A stretch of 37,777 nucleotides of DNA from Melioribacter sp. (GTDB lineage Bacteria > Bacteroidota > Ignavibacteria > Ignavibacteriales > Melioribacteraceae): NCBI GenBank assembly GCA_012026935.1, contig VEPI01000160.1, positions 1-37,777 of the forward strand, given 5' to 3'. The notes beneath the pieces are model-generated. The model saw nothing but the letters and a program-made list of their open reading frames with translations, did no database searches and had not been told where the DNA came from. This document shows positions 23,925 to 32,593 of the stretch, one piece after another (within the stretch, counting starts at the first letter, position 1; every line of letters starts with the position of its first letter). Both the position numbers and the translations under genes were made by a program.

Positions 23925-25813
23925 GAGAAGCCAAAGGACTTAAGGTTAATTATCTAATTATTTTTTTAAGCGGATCAATATTACTTATTACCGCTTTTCT
24001 TGTTTTTTTACTCATCGTAAAAAATATATACGGTAATTACGAACTGAAAGAAATTCTACCTACAAAAAATAACCTTAAGTTTTTTTCAAATGAGAAGAAA
24101 GAAAAAGCAGGGATACTCTATTCAAAATATACCGAAATTATGCTTCCTTCCGGAAGCACATGGTTAAGAGACAATGTTGATACATGGAAAAAATTTATTA
24201 AAAATTCCAAATTAGATTATGATATTATTTCCGATCAGGCTATTGAATTAGGCGAACACTTTAATTATAAAATGATCGTCCTTCCGGGTTCTAAATCATT
24301 GTCCGACAAAGAAATTATGCAATTGAAACGTTATGTAGAAAATGGCGGCAGCTTGTTTGTTACCGGTGGCCCGGCAACATATTCAGATGAAGGCAAATGG
24401 AGAGGATGGGATTTTTTCAAAGAAGTTTTTGGGATGAACTTTAACAGAGAAATCAAACCGGAAGAATCATATAAAGTTCACACACTGCGAGGCAATTTAC
24501 CGCTAACTGCACAAATTCCAACCGGATATGCACTCAAGATTGCTACATGGGATAGACCAATTTATGCAGAAGTTTTAGAACCACGAACAACACAAGTTAG
24601 TTTCTGGTATGACTTCAGAAGGGAAGCAGGGCTTGTTCGAGAAGAAATTCAGAAGAGTGCCGGCATTGCTTACGGCAGTTATGGCAAAGGAAGATTTGTT
24701 TGGTTTGGTTTTGAATTGAATTCAGTTCTGGGTGTTCAAAAGGATTATATCTATTTTGAAAAACTTTTCAATAATTCTGTTAACTGGCTTATTTATCAGC
24801 CTACGGCATTCATAAATGATTGGCCGACTTCTTATGATGCTGCTATGATTATAGTTCCGACAATAAAAGAACAACCTCAAAATATTAATTATTTCGGGAA
24901 TGTATTTAATCTAACTCATCTTCCAACAACTGTTTTTGTTGATCCAATGCTTGCTAAACAAAATCCCGGATTGTTAAAATCAATTGCTCAAAAAGGTGAT
25001 CTAGGAGCTATAGTTGATATTGGCTTTCTTGAATCTGCAGATGATACAGTGAATAAACTTTATAGCAAAGAAGTTCAACATTCAACTTTAAAATTCGCAG
25101 CTGATACATTAAAGAAAGTATCTGGAAAAACTGTAAAAGCATTAATGCCGTTAAATGGTTATTACGATGACAACACATTACAATCTATGACACAGTTAAA
25201 TTATACTTACTTGGTTACAGATTCATTAACGGACCGCTCCGTTCCTGAAATACGTATCAGAAATAACAAACCCATAATGATTATTACAAAAACAGCCCGC
25301 GATGATTATGAAGTTGTTCGAAATTATGGATTGGTAAATCCTGCTTATCAAAGATATACTTATGAAGAAGATGTAGACCGTGTGTTATTTGAAGGTGGAC
25401 TTTATGTATTTAAGGTTCATACAGAGTATCAACTTCAACCGCAATATTCCTCTGTTATAAAAGACATAGTTAATTATGCAAAGAGTAAAAAAATGTGGGT
25501 CACTTCACTTCAAGAATTGGAAAATTGGTGGGTACACCGTATTGGTGTGGAAGTCCGTTATGAATCAAGAAGTAAAAGAAGAATTGCTGTTGAACTAAAC
25601 AATCCGCGTGATGAAAAGGCATTCGACTTAATTGTGCAGGTAAATTTTAATAAAAGAGTAAGAAATGTTACCGTGTCTTCTGATATTATCAATACGAAGA
25701 TTCCTAAATATAAGTTAGATAGTGATTCTAAAACTATTTTTTTCTATTTAGATAAAATGGAAGCACATGAAACACGTTCGTTATTAATAGATTTTGATAA
25801 CGTTGACAGTTAA
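23915..25813 (+). CDS. Membrane-anchored amidotransferase-like plus inactive NodB-like deacetylase protein
   Basis: 632 residues. One N-terminal span (about 12-36), then a predicted periplasmic part. Residues 66-290 resemble a class I amidotransferase/ThuA-like fold (KMIVLPGSKSLSDKEIMQLKRYVENGG, then GSLFVTGGPATYSDEG; later YGKGRFVWFGFEL), without a visible catalytic Cys. Residues 300-540 look like a NodB polysaccharide deacetylase, including the typical ending VNYAKSKKMWVTSLQELENWW. The Asp-Asp motif (here MIIVPTIKEQ), the H-x3-H motif (GDLGAIVDIG) and the Arg-Pro-Pro motif (LMPLNGYY) are not conserved. A beta-rich domain ends the protein. The start is GTG 23915 with GAGG upstream, overlapping the previous gene by 10 bases. 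It is probably a structural or polymer-binding partner rather than an active enzyme. Confidence 0.7.
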   Translation: MAVREAKGLKVNYLIIFLSGSILLITAFLVFLLIVKNIYGNYELKEILPTKNNLKFFSNEKKEKAGILYSKYTEIMLPSGSTWLRDNVDTWKKFIKNSKLDYDIISDQAIELGEHFNYKMIVLPGSKSLSDKEIMQLKRYVENGGSLFVTGGPATYSDEGKWRGWDFFKEVFGMNFNREIKPEESYKVHTLRGNLPLTAQIPTGYALKIATWDRPIYAEVLEPRTTQVSFWYDFRREAGLVREEIQKSAGIAYGSYGKGRFVWFGFELNSVLGVQKDYIYFEKLFNNSVNWLIYQPTAFINDWPTSYDAAMIIVPTIKEQPQNINYFGNVFNLTHLPTTVFVDPMLAKQNPGLLKSIAQKGDLGAIVDIGFLESADDTVNKLYSKEVQHSTLKFAADTLKKVSGKTVKALMPLNGYYDDNTLQSMTQLNYTYLVTDSLTDRSVPEIRIRNNKPIMIITKTARDDYEVVRNYGLVNPAYQRYTYEEDVDRVLFEGGLYVFKVHTEYQLQPQYSSVIKDIVNYAKSKKMWVTSLQELENWWVHRIGVEVRYESRSKRRIAVELNNPRDEKAFDLIVQVNFNKRVRNVTVSSDIINTKIPKYKLDSDSKTIFFYLDKMEAHETRSLLIDFDNVDS

Positions 25814-26057
25814 AAATAAAATTTATTTCATCACAGATAAGAAATTTTTGAAATTGTAATGGCACTTTTCACCCTAGAAATAAAAGGGATTACCAGCCAA
25901 GAAAGCTTGCCAATATTTTTTAAGAGAATTATCATTTTTTATATATTTACAGCAGTATTAGTATCATAAAAAGTCTAATCATTTTTAATATTAATTATAA
26001 AAACTGACATCCATTTATTAAATTGAATACTGTAAAAAGATCTTTAACAGAGAAATA

Positions 26058-27317
26058 ATGCAATCAGTCAGCTATATAAGAAAATTTGCTAAAACTATTC
26101 TTTTCTTGCTTTTAGCAATTACATTCGGTTGTGTTGAATCAATCACTGATACACAAACTTCAACAACACCAACGATAAGTATCAATAATCCTATAACTGG
26201 TGATACAGTTAATGTTGGAAAAAATACAATTAATTATCAAGCCGCTGATGGTGCTAGTGGAACAGGTCTTTCGTTTTATGAGTTGTATGTAAATAAAGTG
26301 TTTGTAAAAAGATATAATCAGAATACTGATGGATCAAATCCAATAATCTATCTTGAAGTAGATTCGACTTTGCTTCACACCCACATTAACTATTCTGTTA
26401 AAGTTTATAATACAACTGGCAAATCCAAAGAAAGTAAATTGCAAGAAAATATTTATGTGAAAGAAAAAATACCCAACATGCCGACTAATCTTTTGTTAAC
26501 CAGGCTTAATGATTTTACCATTACTCTTAAATGGGATGATAATTCAAGGAACGAAACGGGGTATGAATTGTGGAGAAAAGATATTGGTAATGGTACCGTT
26601 ATTGACTATAGAATAATAAAATCACTTCCTATTAATACAATCAGTACAACTGATGGTAGTTTATCCCCGTATATAGATTACTATTATAAAGTTAGAGCTA
26701 TTAACGAATCCGGCCCTTCTAATTTTAGTAATGAGATAAATACAAGCAGTATACCAGGCGGTCCATGGAATTTAAAAGTTGAAGCAACTGGTACAAGTCT
26801 GGTAAAATTAACCTGGATTGATTTTGCTTCTAATGAACAAGGATTTCAAATAGAAAGAACTGACCCAAGTACAAATAATTTTAAAGTATTGGCAATTACC
26901 GGCCCCAACACAACAGAATACATTGATAATACCGTAGCTGCCAGCAGTTCTTATAAATACCGTGTAGCATTTTTCACTCAAACAACACTGAGCGGTTATT
27001 CCAATGAAGTATCAATATCTACATTTTATACTGATGTAGCTGCACCGACAAACTTAACTGCAGTCCTTGTTGCCGGACCAGGAGTAAAGTTAACTTGGAA
27101 TGATAATAGTAAGAACCTTGCAAAAGGTACTGTTATAGAAAGACAAACGGGCACAACTGGTCAGTTTATTGAAATCGGATCTGTTGCAGCAGACGTTGTT
27201 GAATATACAGATCGGACAGTAAAAAATGGGACGACTTATTTTTATAAGATTAGACAGAAACTGGACAATAATGTTTATACTCCATACACCAGTGTACTTC
27301 GCGTAGATATACCTTAG
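26058..27317 (+). CDS. FN3-repeat lipoprotein
   Basis: 419 residues. A lipoprotein-type signal ends in ITFGC (C25). It is followed by an Ig-like segment (about 37-135, ISINNPITGDTVNVG...) and three FN3 modules (about 138-235, 236-330 and 331-419), each with the pattern 'L.W.DNS..E.G..IER...T....Y.D......Y.YKVRA'. It has no T9SS tail, so periplasmic or outer-membrane lipid anchoring is expected. No enzymatic motif is seen. It ends eight bases before the hybrid sensor gene and is probably co-transcribed with it. It may bind the exported polymer or act as a surface partner for signalling, which is inferred from context only. Confidence 0.75.
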   Translation: MQSVSYIRKFAKTILFLLLAITFGCVESITDTQTSTTPTISINNPITGDTVNVGKNTINYQAADGASGTGLSFYELYVNKVFVKRYNQNTDGSNPIIYLEVDSTLLHTHINYSVKVYNTTGKSKESKLQENIYVKEKIPNMPTNLLLTRLNDFTITLKWDDNSRNETGYELWRKDIGNGTVIDYRIIKSLPINTISTTDGSLSPYIDYYYKVRAINESGPSNFSNEINTSSIPGGPWNLKVEATGTSLVKLTWIDFASNEQGFQIERTDPSTNNFKVLAITGPNTTEYIDNTVAASSSYKYRVAFFTQTTLSGYSNEVSISTFYTDVAAPTNLTAVLVAGPGVKLTWNDNSKNLAKGTVIERQTGTTGQFIEIGSVAADVVEYTDRTVKNGTTYFYKIRQKLDNNVYTPYTSVLRVDIP

Positions 27318-27325
27318 TTTAATCT

Positions 27326-30300
27326 ATGAGTACAGAAACGATAAATAGAACCCCGATAGATAGCACAGATATCTCTCCAAGTATAATTATTGATAAATCT
27401 GGGAAAGTGATTGCTTTTAGCAACGATCTTAAAAAAATATTCCCTTCGATTACACCTCAAACTAATTTCTTTGATCTTTTTGACGAAATAAAATTATTAA
27501 CTCTTCAGCGAATGTTTATTGATGTAAGAAAATATAATAATACAGTTAGGGACATTGTGGATCTTGAAATAGATAAGATCAAGTATAATTTTGAAGTTGC
27601 TTTCTCACCAATGCGAAGTGAAAATAATGTTTACTTTCTAATAAATTTTAATGACGAGTCATTTGTAAAAAATAGAACTGAAACACATAAATTATGGATA
27701 TCCACTTCCGAACTTGAAAAGATTGCTCATGATAAAAGAATTATTTCAGTCGTAAATAAAATTAAACTTAATTACCCGTTCTCATTTATTGAAAAAGCAA
27801 AAGTTCAAAAAGATATAAATGAACTTGATGATTATTTCTGGATTAAAGAATCTGCCGGAAAATTAGTCCTCGTAAATGATAAATATGCTGAATCATTGGG
27901 ATTTAAATCCAATCAATTAGAGAACAAGAGTGAACAGGATTACCTCCCTAAATATTTAGTCAATCTTTATAAAACGGTTGATGCATACGTTATTGATTCT
28001 ACCAATGCTGTAATATTTGAAGGAGTTACGACACCGATTACAAGCGGAACTAATAGAAACATTTCCATAGTAGAATTTCCTCTCTGCGATCTTGATAATA
28101 ATGTAGTTGCAATTATAGGTTTTTCACAAAAGAGGGAACAGTTCCTTCAGGAATCTAAACTTGAAGTTGACGATTTTTTATTTAAGGATTTACCTTTAGC
28201 TGTTATACTAATAGATAATAATTTTAAAATTACATCATATAGTAAAGAATTTGTACGCTTATTAAATCTCAATGATAAAGTTGATTTAACATCGCTAGAA
28301 CTAAATAAAATCTTTGAGAAGGAATTTATATCTCAATTCGAAAATTATTTAAAAAATGCCGATAAAATTTCCGAACTAACCATCAATTATATATTTGCAG
28401 AAAAAGCACATCTTAATACGGAAGTAAACTTTAAAAAAATTGTTCTGGATAACGGAGATTATTACGGGACACAGATTATAATAACTCAAAAACTTGATGC
28501 TGATAATCAGACAGAGTCTAAAGCAAAAATGTATGAAGCATTAATTGAACATTTGCCCGAAGCTATGTTTATCTATGATATTGAGAATCTAAAATTTCTT
28601 GACGTGAACGACGCTGCATTAAAGTTGTATGGCTACAAGCGAAACGATTTCTTAAACATGGATCTTACCGATCTTTACGCTCCTGAAGATATTCAAACTT
28701 TAATTCAAACAGGTGATAGTAAAATTGTACAAGGAAGTTACAGCGGACCTTGGAGACATAAGAAGAGCGACGGTACTTCTGTTCTAGTGGAACTGAGAAG
28801 ATCATCAATTGAATTTAAGGGGAAGAAATCGCATCTAAATCTCGTTAGGAATGTTACCGAACAATCAGAGTCTAAAAAAAGAACTCAAATTTTAGAATCA
28901 GCATTTGACAACACTAGTGACCCGGTTATTATAACTGATAAAGATGGGTTTATTACTGAAATTAATGAACCGGTATCAAAGCGTTTTGGATACTCAAAAA
29001 AAGATTTGGAGACGCGTCCTTTTATTTCTCTTGTAGCTGATGATGATCGGGCTAAGATAAATAAAAATATTTTTCATTCCGGGATTTTAAAACCAACGAT
29101 AATGGATGTCGAAATAAAAAAACCTTCCGGAACATTTCATAAAGCAAGTTTGATAGCAACACCGATTAAAAATTTTAACGGTGATATTGATGCATTCTCT
29201 TTAGTTATAAAACCGATTGATGAACCTGTAGTTACCAAAGATTTGAAGAAAACCCAAGAAGATTCTGTAGAAAAAATTGATCCTCCATTTCTTTCAAATG
29301 TTTTTCACGAGCTGCTAACACCTATTAATGTTATACTCGGTTTTACACAGGAGTTAGGTGAAAGTATCCAAAGTCCTAATGAAGAGCAAAAAGAAGCTGT
29401 TGATATTATTAAACAGAATCAAAAATTACTTTTACAAATAATGGATAATGCTGTTGAATACTCAACGCTTGAACAGAAAGTAGTAAAACTTAAGTCAGAA
29501 CATATCAAGTTTGTAGATATTCTGAATGAACTAAAAGAAAATTCTAAGAAAACAGCCGAAGATAAAAAAGTTGAACTTTCGTACGGTAAGATTTCTTCTT
29601 CGCTCGAAGTCGAATCTGATCGGCAGAAAATCGTTTCATTATTGAGTTTGTTCATAAAGTTTGCAATTCAGATTACAAAAGAAGAAAAAATATTTCTTTC
29701 AGCCTCGGTTTATCAGGATGATTTCTGCGCTGTAGGTATAAAGGACACTGCTAAAGCGATCACTCCATTTTTATTAAAAGCGTTTAATGATATTTTCTCG
29801 GAAGATGAGAATATGAGTAGAAGAAATTACGGATTCTCGCGCTTTTCTGTAAAACTCGCAAAAAAATTGATTGATTTATTATCAATCAAGAAAGAAACAA
29901 TTACAAAGGATGCTGATCCTGTTGAATTCGCACTTGTAATACCATTGAAGTTCGTTATAAATGACAAGAAAAAATTAGAAGTGGAAACCGTTCCTCAGCA
30001 AAAAGAAGTTGAGGTAAGACCTCCTCAAAAAGTTGTGGGTAAGCAATCTGAAAAAGATTCAACCACATCAGCAGTTCCAGTAGAAAAGAAAGTATTGGAT
30101 CTTACACAGCTTTCATGCCTCTATTTGGAAGATCAAGTAGATTCTCAAATGCTTTTTAAGAGTCAGATGAAAGAACTAAAAAATATTGAATTCGCACCCA
30201 GTTTTGAAAGTGCATTACCTCTTCTAAAAACAAAAAAATTCGATTTCCTTGTCATGGATATTAATCTACAAGGAGAATATAACGGACTCGATGCTTTGAG

Positions 30301-30469
30301 AATAATTCAAAAAATGCCCGGTTATAAAAACGTTCCGGTAATTGCATCAACCGCATATTTATTACCTGGTGCCCGCGATAATTTTATTGCAGCCGGGTTC
30401 AATGATTTTGTCTCTAAACCGTTATTGAGAGATAAGCTCATTGAAGTTCTTAAAACTCTTTTTAACTGA
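27326..30469 (+). CDS. Soluble multi-PAS hybrid sensor with degenerate kinase domain and C-terminal receiver
   Basis: 1047 residues without membrane segments. About five PAS domains (roughly 17-100, 160-270, 288-385, 400-512 and 520-640) precede a DHp helix pair with the H-box FHELLTP (His661 as phospho-acceptor). The following ATPase region keeps the fold pattern but not the motifs: the N-box is SLLSLFIKF (Asn replaced by Ser771 and Leu775), the G1 box is KDTAKAI instead of DTGxGI (807-812), and the G2 glycines are missing (RRNYGFSRFS, 832-841). The receiver (about 930-1047) is complete: acidic pair in YLEDQ, phospho-Asp978 in VMDINL, Thr1009 and Lys1031. ATP-dependent autophosphorylation is unlikely, so a phosphorelay or allosteric role is inferred. 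Confidence 0.85.
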   Translation: MSTETINRTPIDSTDISPSIIIDKSGKVIAFSNDLKKIFPSITPQTNFFDLFDEIKLLTLQRMFIDVRKYNNTVRDIVDLEIDKIKYNFEVAFSPMRSENNVYFLINFNDESFVKNRTETHKLWISTSELEKIAHDKRIISVVNKIKLNYPFSFIEKAKVQKDINELDDYFWIKESAGKLVLVNDKYAESLGFKSNQLENKSEQDYLPKYLVNLYKTVDAYVIDSTNAVIFEGVTTPITSGTNRNISIVEFPLCDLDNNVVAIIGFSQKREQFLQESKLEVDDFLFKDLPLAVILIDNNFKITSYSKEFVRLLNLNDKVDLTSLELNKIFEKEFISQFENYLKNADKISELTINYIFAEKAHLNTEVNFKKIVLDNGDYYGTQIIITQKLDADNQTESKAKMYEALIEHLPEAMFIYDIENLKFLDVNDAALKLYGYKRNDFLNMDLTDLYAPEDIQTLIQTGDSKIVQGSYSGPWRHKKSDGTSVLVELRRSSIEFKGKKSHLNLVRNVTEQSESKKRTQILESAFDNTSDPVIITDKDGFITEINEPVSKRFGYSKKDLETRPFISLVADDDRAKINKNIFHSGILKPTIMDVEIKKPSGTFHKASLIATPIKNFNGDIDAFSLVIKPIDEPVVTKDLKKTQEDSVEKIDPPFLSNVFHELLTPINVILGFTQELGESIQSPNEEQKEAVDIIKQNQKLLLQIMDNAVEYSTLEQKVVKLKSEHIKFVDILNELKENSKKTAEDKKVELSYGKISSSLEVESDRQKIVSLLSLFIKFAIQITKEEKIFLSASVYQDDFCAVGIKDTAKAITPFLLKAFNDIFSEDENMSRRNYGFSRFSVKLAKKLIDLLSIKKETITKDADPVEFALVIPLKFVINDKKKLEVETVPQQKEVEVRPPQKVVGKQSEKDSTTSAVPVEKKVLDLTQLSCLYLEDQVDSQMLFKSQMKELKNIEFAPSFESALPLLKTKKFDFLVMDINLQGEYNGLDALRIIQKMPGYKNVPVIASTAYLLPGARDNFIAAGFNDFVSKPLLRDKLIEVLKTLFN

Positions 30470-30574
30470 TCTACATTTCCGCTAACAACGTTTTGTAATC
30501 ATAAATTATTTAGCTTGACATTTCTTCCTTTGCTTAATAGCTTGAATCATTACTGAATATTTATTTTACTGCTT

Positions 30575-31066
30575 ATGATTTTCAAAACATTTTACAACTC
30601 ACCAATCGGATTAATCGAAATAAGCGGAACGGAAAATTCTATTACATCCCTCTATTTTATAGATGAAGAGTTTAATCCCGATCTAAAACCAAATCCATAT
30701 ATTGAGAAATGTGTTGAACAGCTTGATGAATATTTTAACGGAAAGCGAAAAATATTTGGATTAAATCTCCAGCCGGAAGCTTCAACTTTTCAGAAAAAAG
30801 TATGGAATGAACTGCTAAAAATTCCTTATGGTGAAACAAGATCTTACATGGATATAACAAAATTACTTGGTGATCTAAAAGCGATCCGTGCTGTTGCAAA
30901 TGCTAACGGGCAAAATAAAATATCGATTATAATTCCTTGTCATCGAGTAATTGGTAGTGACGGTAGTTTAACTGGTTACGGTGGGGGATTATGGCGAAAG
31001 AAATGGCTGCTCGATCATGAACAAAAATTTAGTAACACTGAAAGGCAATTAGAACTTACTTTGTAA
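30575..31066 (+). CDS. ogt: Methylated-DNA--protein-cysteine methyltransferase
   Basis: 163-residue suicide DNA repair protein that takes alkyl groups from O6-alkylguanine or O4-alkylthymine onto a cysteine. The active site IIPCHRVIG carries C122. The helix-turn-helix region (FQKKVWNELLKIPYGETRSY, then AIRAVANANGQN) is complete, with the arginine-finger motif AIRAVANA, and the substrate loop GSLTGYGGGLWRKKWLLDHE follows. The length matches the Ogt/AGT family without an Ada N-domain. It stands alone after the hybrid sensor gene, with a 105-base gap that shows no clear promoter. Confidence 0.94.
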   Translation: MIFKTFYNSPIGLIEISGTENSITSLYFIDEEFNPDLKPNPYIEKCVEQLDEYFNGKRKIFGLNLQPEASTFQKKVWNELLKIPYGETRSYMDITKLLGDLKAIRAVANANGQNKISIIIPCHRVIGSDGSLTGYGGGLWRKKWLLDHEQKFSNTERQLELTL

Positions 31067-31071
31067 AAAAG

Positions 31072-31105
31072 GTCATTGATTGTCATTTGGTCATTAGTAG
31101 TCATG
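31072..31105 (+). repeat. GTCATT repeat cluster (left flank of the four-helix-bundle gene)
   Basis: Four GTCAT units (GTCATTG, GTCATTT, GTCATTA, GTCATGA) occur within 34 bases directly after ogt. Their complement, AATGAC, recurs downstream of the next gene and again downstream of the acetyltransferase gene. Confidence 0.7.
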
Positions 31106-31123
31106 ATAAAAAAAGGGGGAACA

Positions 31124-31507
31124 ATGAATCTTGAAGAATTAAATGTCTATAATTTATCTATGGAACTTGGAGACAAAACTTGGGAAATTGTCAGTCATTG
31201 GGATTATTTTCAAAAAGACGTTCTCGGCAAACAATTAGTTAAAGCTGTGGATTCTGTTGCTGCAAATATCAGCGAAGGATTTGGGAGATATCATTTTAAT
31301 GAAGCTAAACATTTTGGGTATTACGCAAGAGGATCTTTATATGAAACTAAAACCTGGTTGACAAAAGCATACAATCGAAAATTAATAAGTGAAATTCTAT
31401 TTAACGAATTCATCAATGATATAAATAATCTCGGTGTAAAATTAAATAATTATATAAAATCTATTGGTAAACAAAAATCAATAAAACAACAGAATGGCTA
31501 TGAATAA
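31124..31507 (+). CDS. Four-helix-bundle protein (23S rRNA intervening-sequence family)
   Basis: 127 residues. It is recognised by the N-terminal LNVYNLSMELGDKTWEIV segment, the central VAANISEGFGRYHFNEAKHFGYYARGSLYETKTWL core and a last amphipathic helix. Members of this family are encoded in rRNA intervening sequences and scattered through Bacteroidota genomes. They form pentamer-like helical bundles and may bind nucleic acid; the function is not established. The start is ATG 31124 behind GGGGGAAC; an upstream in-frame TTG lies in the repeat cluster. Complementary repeat clusters bracket the gene on both sides (31072-31105 and 31500-31535), so it may be a small mobile or hairpin-forming unit. 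Confidence 0.85.
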   Translation: MNLEELNVYNLSMELGDKTWEIVSHWDYFQKDVLGKQLVKAVDSVAANISEGFGRYHFNEAKHFGYYARGSLYETKTWLTKAYNRKLISEILFNEFINDINNLGVKLNNYIKSIGKQKSIKQQNGYE

Positions 31508-31535
31508 CAACTGAATGACTATAAATGACTTAATC
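31500..31535 (+). repeat. AATGAC repeat copy A (right flank of the four-helix-bundle gene)
   Basis: It reads CAACTGAATGACTATAAATG followed by ACT, beginning at the end of the reading frame. Its reverse complement aligns with the left GTCATT cluster. It also matches copy B at 32135-32170 at about 25 of 31 positions. Confidence 0.7.
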
Positions 31536-31566
31536 CAATGAATCAAAATAATTTTATATTGAAAAT

Positions 31567-32130
31567 ATGAATGATTTAACCTTCAAACAGTTATCAAAAA
31601 AAACTTGGGGCGATTTCGAAAAATTATTCGGAGAATGTGGTGCTTGTGGAGGATGTTGGTGTATGTCATGGAGATTAAAGAAATCGGAATTTGATAAGAA
31701 TAAAGGTAAAGGCAATAAGGCATTAATGCGCAAGCTTGTTCTTAAGAAAAAAGAAACCGGAATATTGGCATATATAAAACATGAGCCGGTAGGGTGGTGT
31801 TCTGTTGCACCGCGGGAAGACTTTTTGCGGCTTAATAATTCAAGAGTTCTTGGTAAAGTAGATGACAATCCTGTCTGGTCCATTGTCTGTTTCTTTATTG
31901 ATAAGAAGTACCGGAGGAAAGATATTTCCACTGAATTATTAAAAGCTGTCATTTCATATTGTCAAAAGAAAAAAGTAAAAATCTTAGAAGGTTATCCTAC
32001 GGAACCGTATTCTGAAAATATGCCTGCTGTATTTGCCTGGACAGGATTTCCTTCAGCATTTACTAAAGCCGGATTCCGAGAAGTTGAGAGAAGATCAAAG
32101 TCACGACCTATAATGCGTTATTACTTATAA
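31567..32130 (+). CDS. GNAT-family acetyltransferase with Cys-rich N-terminus
   Basis: 187 residues. The GNAT core includes a strand with EPVGWCSVAPREDF, then VWSIVCFFIDKKYRRKDISTELLKAVISYC, where the acetyl-CoA loop (normally R/QxxGxG/A) is the divergent RRKDIS. It ends with a strand and helix of the AFTKAGFREVERRSKSRPIMRY type. The N-terminal GECGACGGCWCMSWR carries four Cys (24, 27, 30, 32) that could bind metal; this CxWCM..R opening is known from a widespread but uncharacterised GNAT subgroup. The substrate is unknown. It lies between two copies of the AATGAC repeat. Confidence 0.8.
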   Translation: MNDLTFKQLSKKTWGDFEKLFGECGACGGCWCMSWRLKKSEFDKNKGKGNKALMRKLVLKKKETGILAYIKHEPVGWCSVAPREDFLRLNNSRVLGKVDDNPVWSIVCFFIDKKYRRKDISTELLKAVISYCQKKKVKILEGYPTEPYSENMPAVFAWTGFPSAFTKAGFREVERRSKSRPIMRYYL

Positions 32131-32134
32131 CAAT

Positions 32135-32170
32135 TGAATTGCAACCGAATGACAATGAATGACTGTTATT
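32135..32170 (+). repeat. AATGAC repeat copy B
   Basis: TTGAATTGCAACCGAATGAC followed by AATGAATGACTG, directly after the acetyltransferase stop and in the same orientation as copy A. An in-frame ATG at 32159 of the next gene lies in this repeat, which argues against using it as the start. Confidence 0.65.
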
Positions 32171-32173
32171 AAT

Positions 32174-32593
32174 ATGATTTTACAAAAAGAAATAACTCTA
32201 AAACCGAGAACGCGGGGATTTCATTTAATTACTGATGAAATTGTTTCGCAATTACCTTCACTTGATAATATTATAAAAGGTGTTGCACACATTTTTATCA
32301 AGCATACTTCAGCTTCATTAACAATTAATGAGAATGCAGATCCCACAGTTCGTTCTGATATGGAAACATATTTTAATAGAATAGTACCTGAGAGTGATAC
32401 ATTTTATAAACATACACTGGAGGGCTCTGATGATATGACCTCACATATCAAATCATCAATGATCGGCAATTCTATAATCGTTCCGATTACAAATGGCAGG
32501 TTAAATCTCGGAGTTTGGCAAGGGATCTATCTTTGTGAACACAGGAACAATAGCGGACCTAGAAAGATTGTTGTTACTATGATTGCAGAATAG
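32174..32593 (+). CDS. yjbQ: YjbQ/UPF0047 family protein (secondary thiamine-phosphate synthase-like)
   Basis: 139 residues, the normal length for YjbQ. Conserved stretches: RTRGFHLITDEI, HIFIKHTSASLTINENADP, a middle HTLEGSDDMTSHIKSSMIG and the terminal GRLNLGVWQGIYLCEHR. Some family members replace the thiamine-phosphate synthase step in E. coli mutants, but the physiological role is not settled. ATG 32174 is chosen because the alternative ATG 32159 lies in repeat B and adds an atypical leader. Neither start has a strong ribosome binding site. No thiamine genes are nearby. Confidence 0.88.
   Translation: MILQKEITLKPRTRGFHLITDEIVSQLPSLDNIIKGVAHIFIKHTSASLTINENADPTVRSDMETYFNRIVPESDTFYKHTLEGSDDMTSHIKSSMIGNSIIVPITNGRLNLGVWQGIYLCEHRNNSGPRKIVVTMIAE

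Noticed and set aside
25860-25875. TGGCAC resembling a sigma-54 -24 box before the FN3 lipoprotein gene
   Set aside because: At the required distance the sequence is ACC rather than TTG, and the site is nearly 200 bases from the gene start.
31124-31507. Four-helix-bundle gene as the accessory (Avd) gene of a diversity-generating retroelement
   Set aside because: No reverse transcriptase or template/variable repeat pair is present nearby, and the sequence fits the rRNA intervening-sequence group better.
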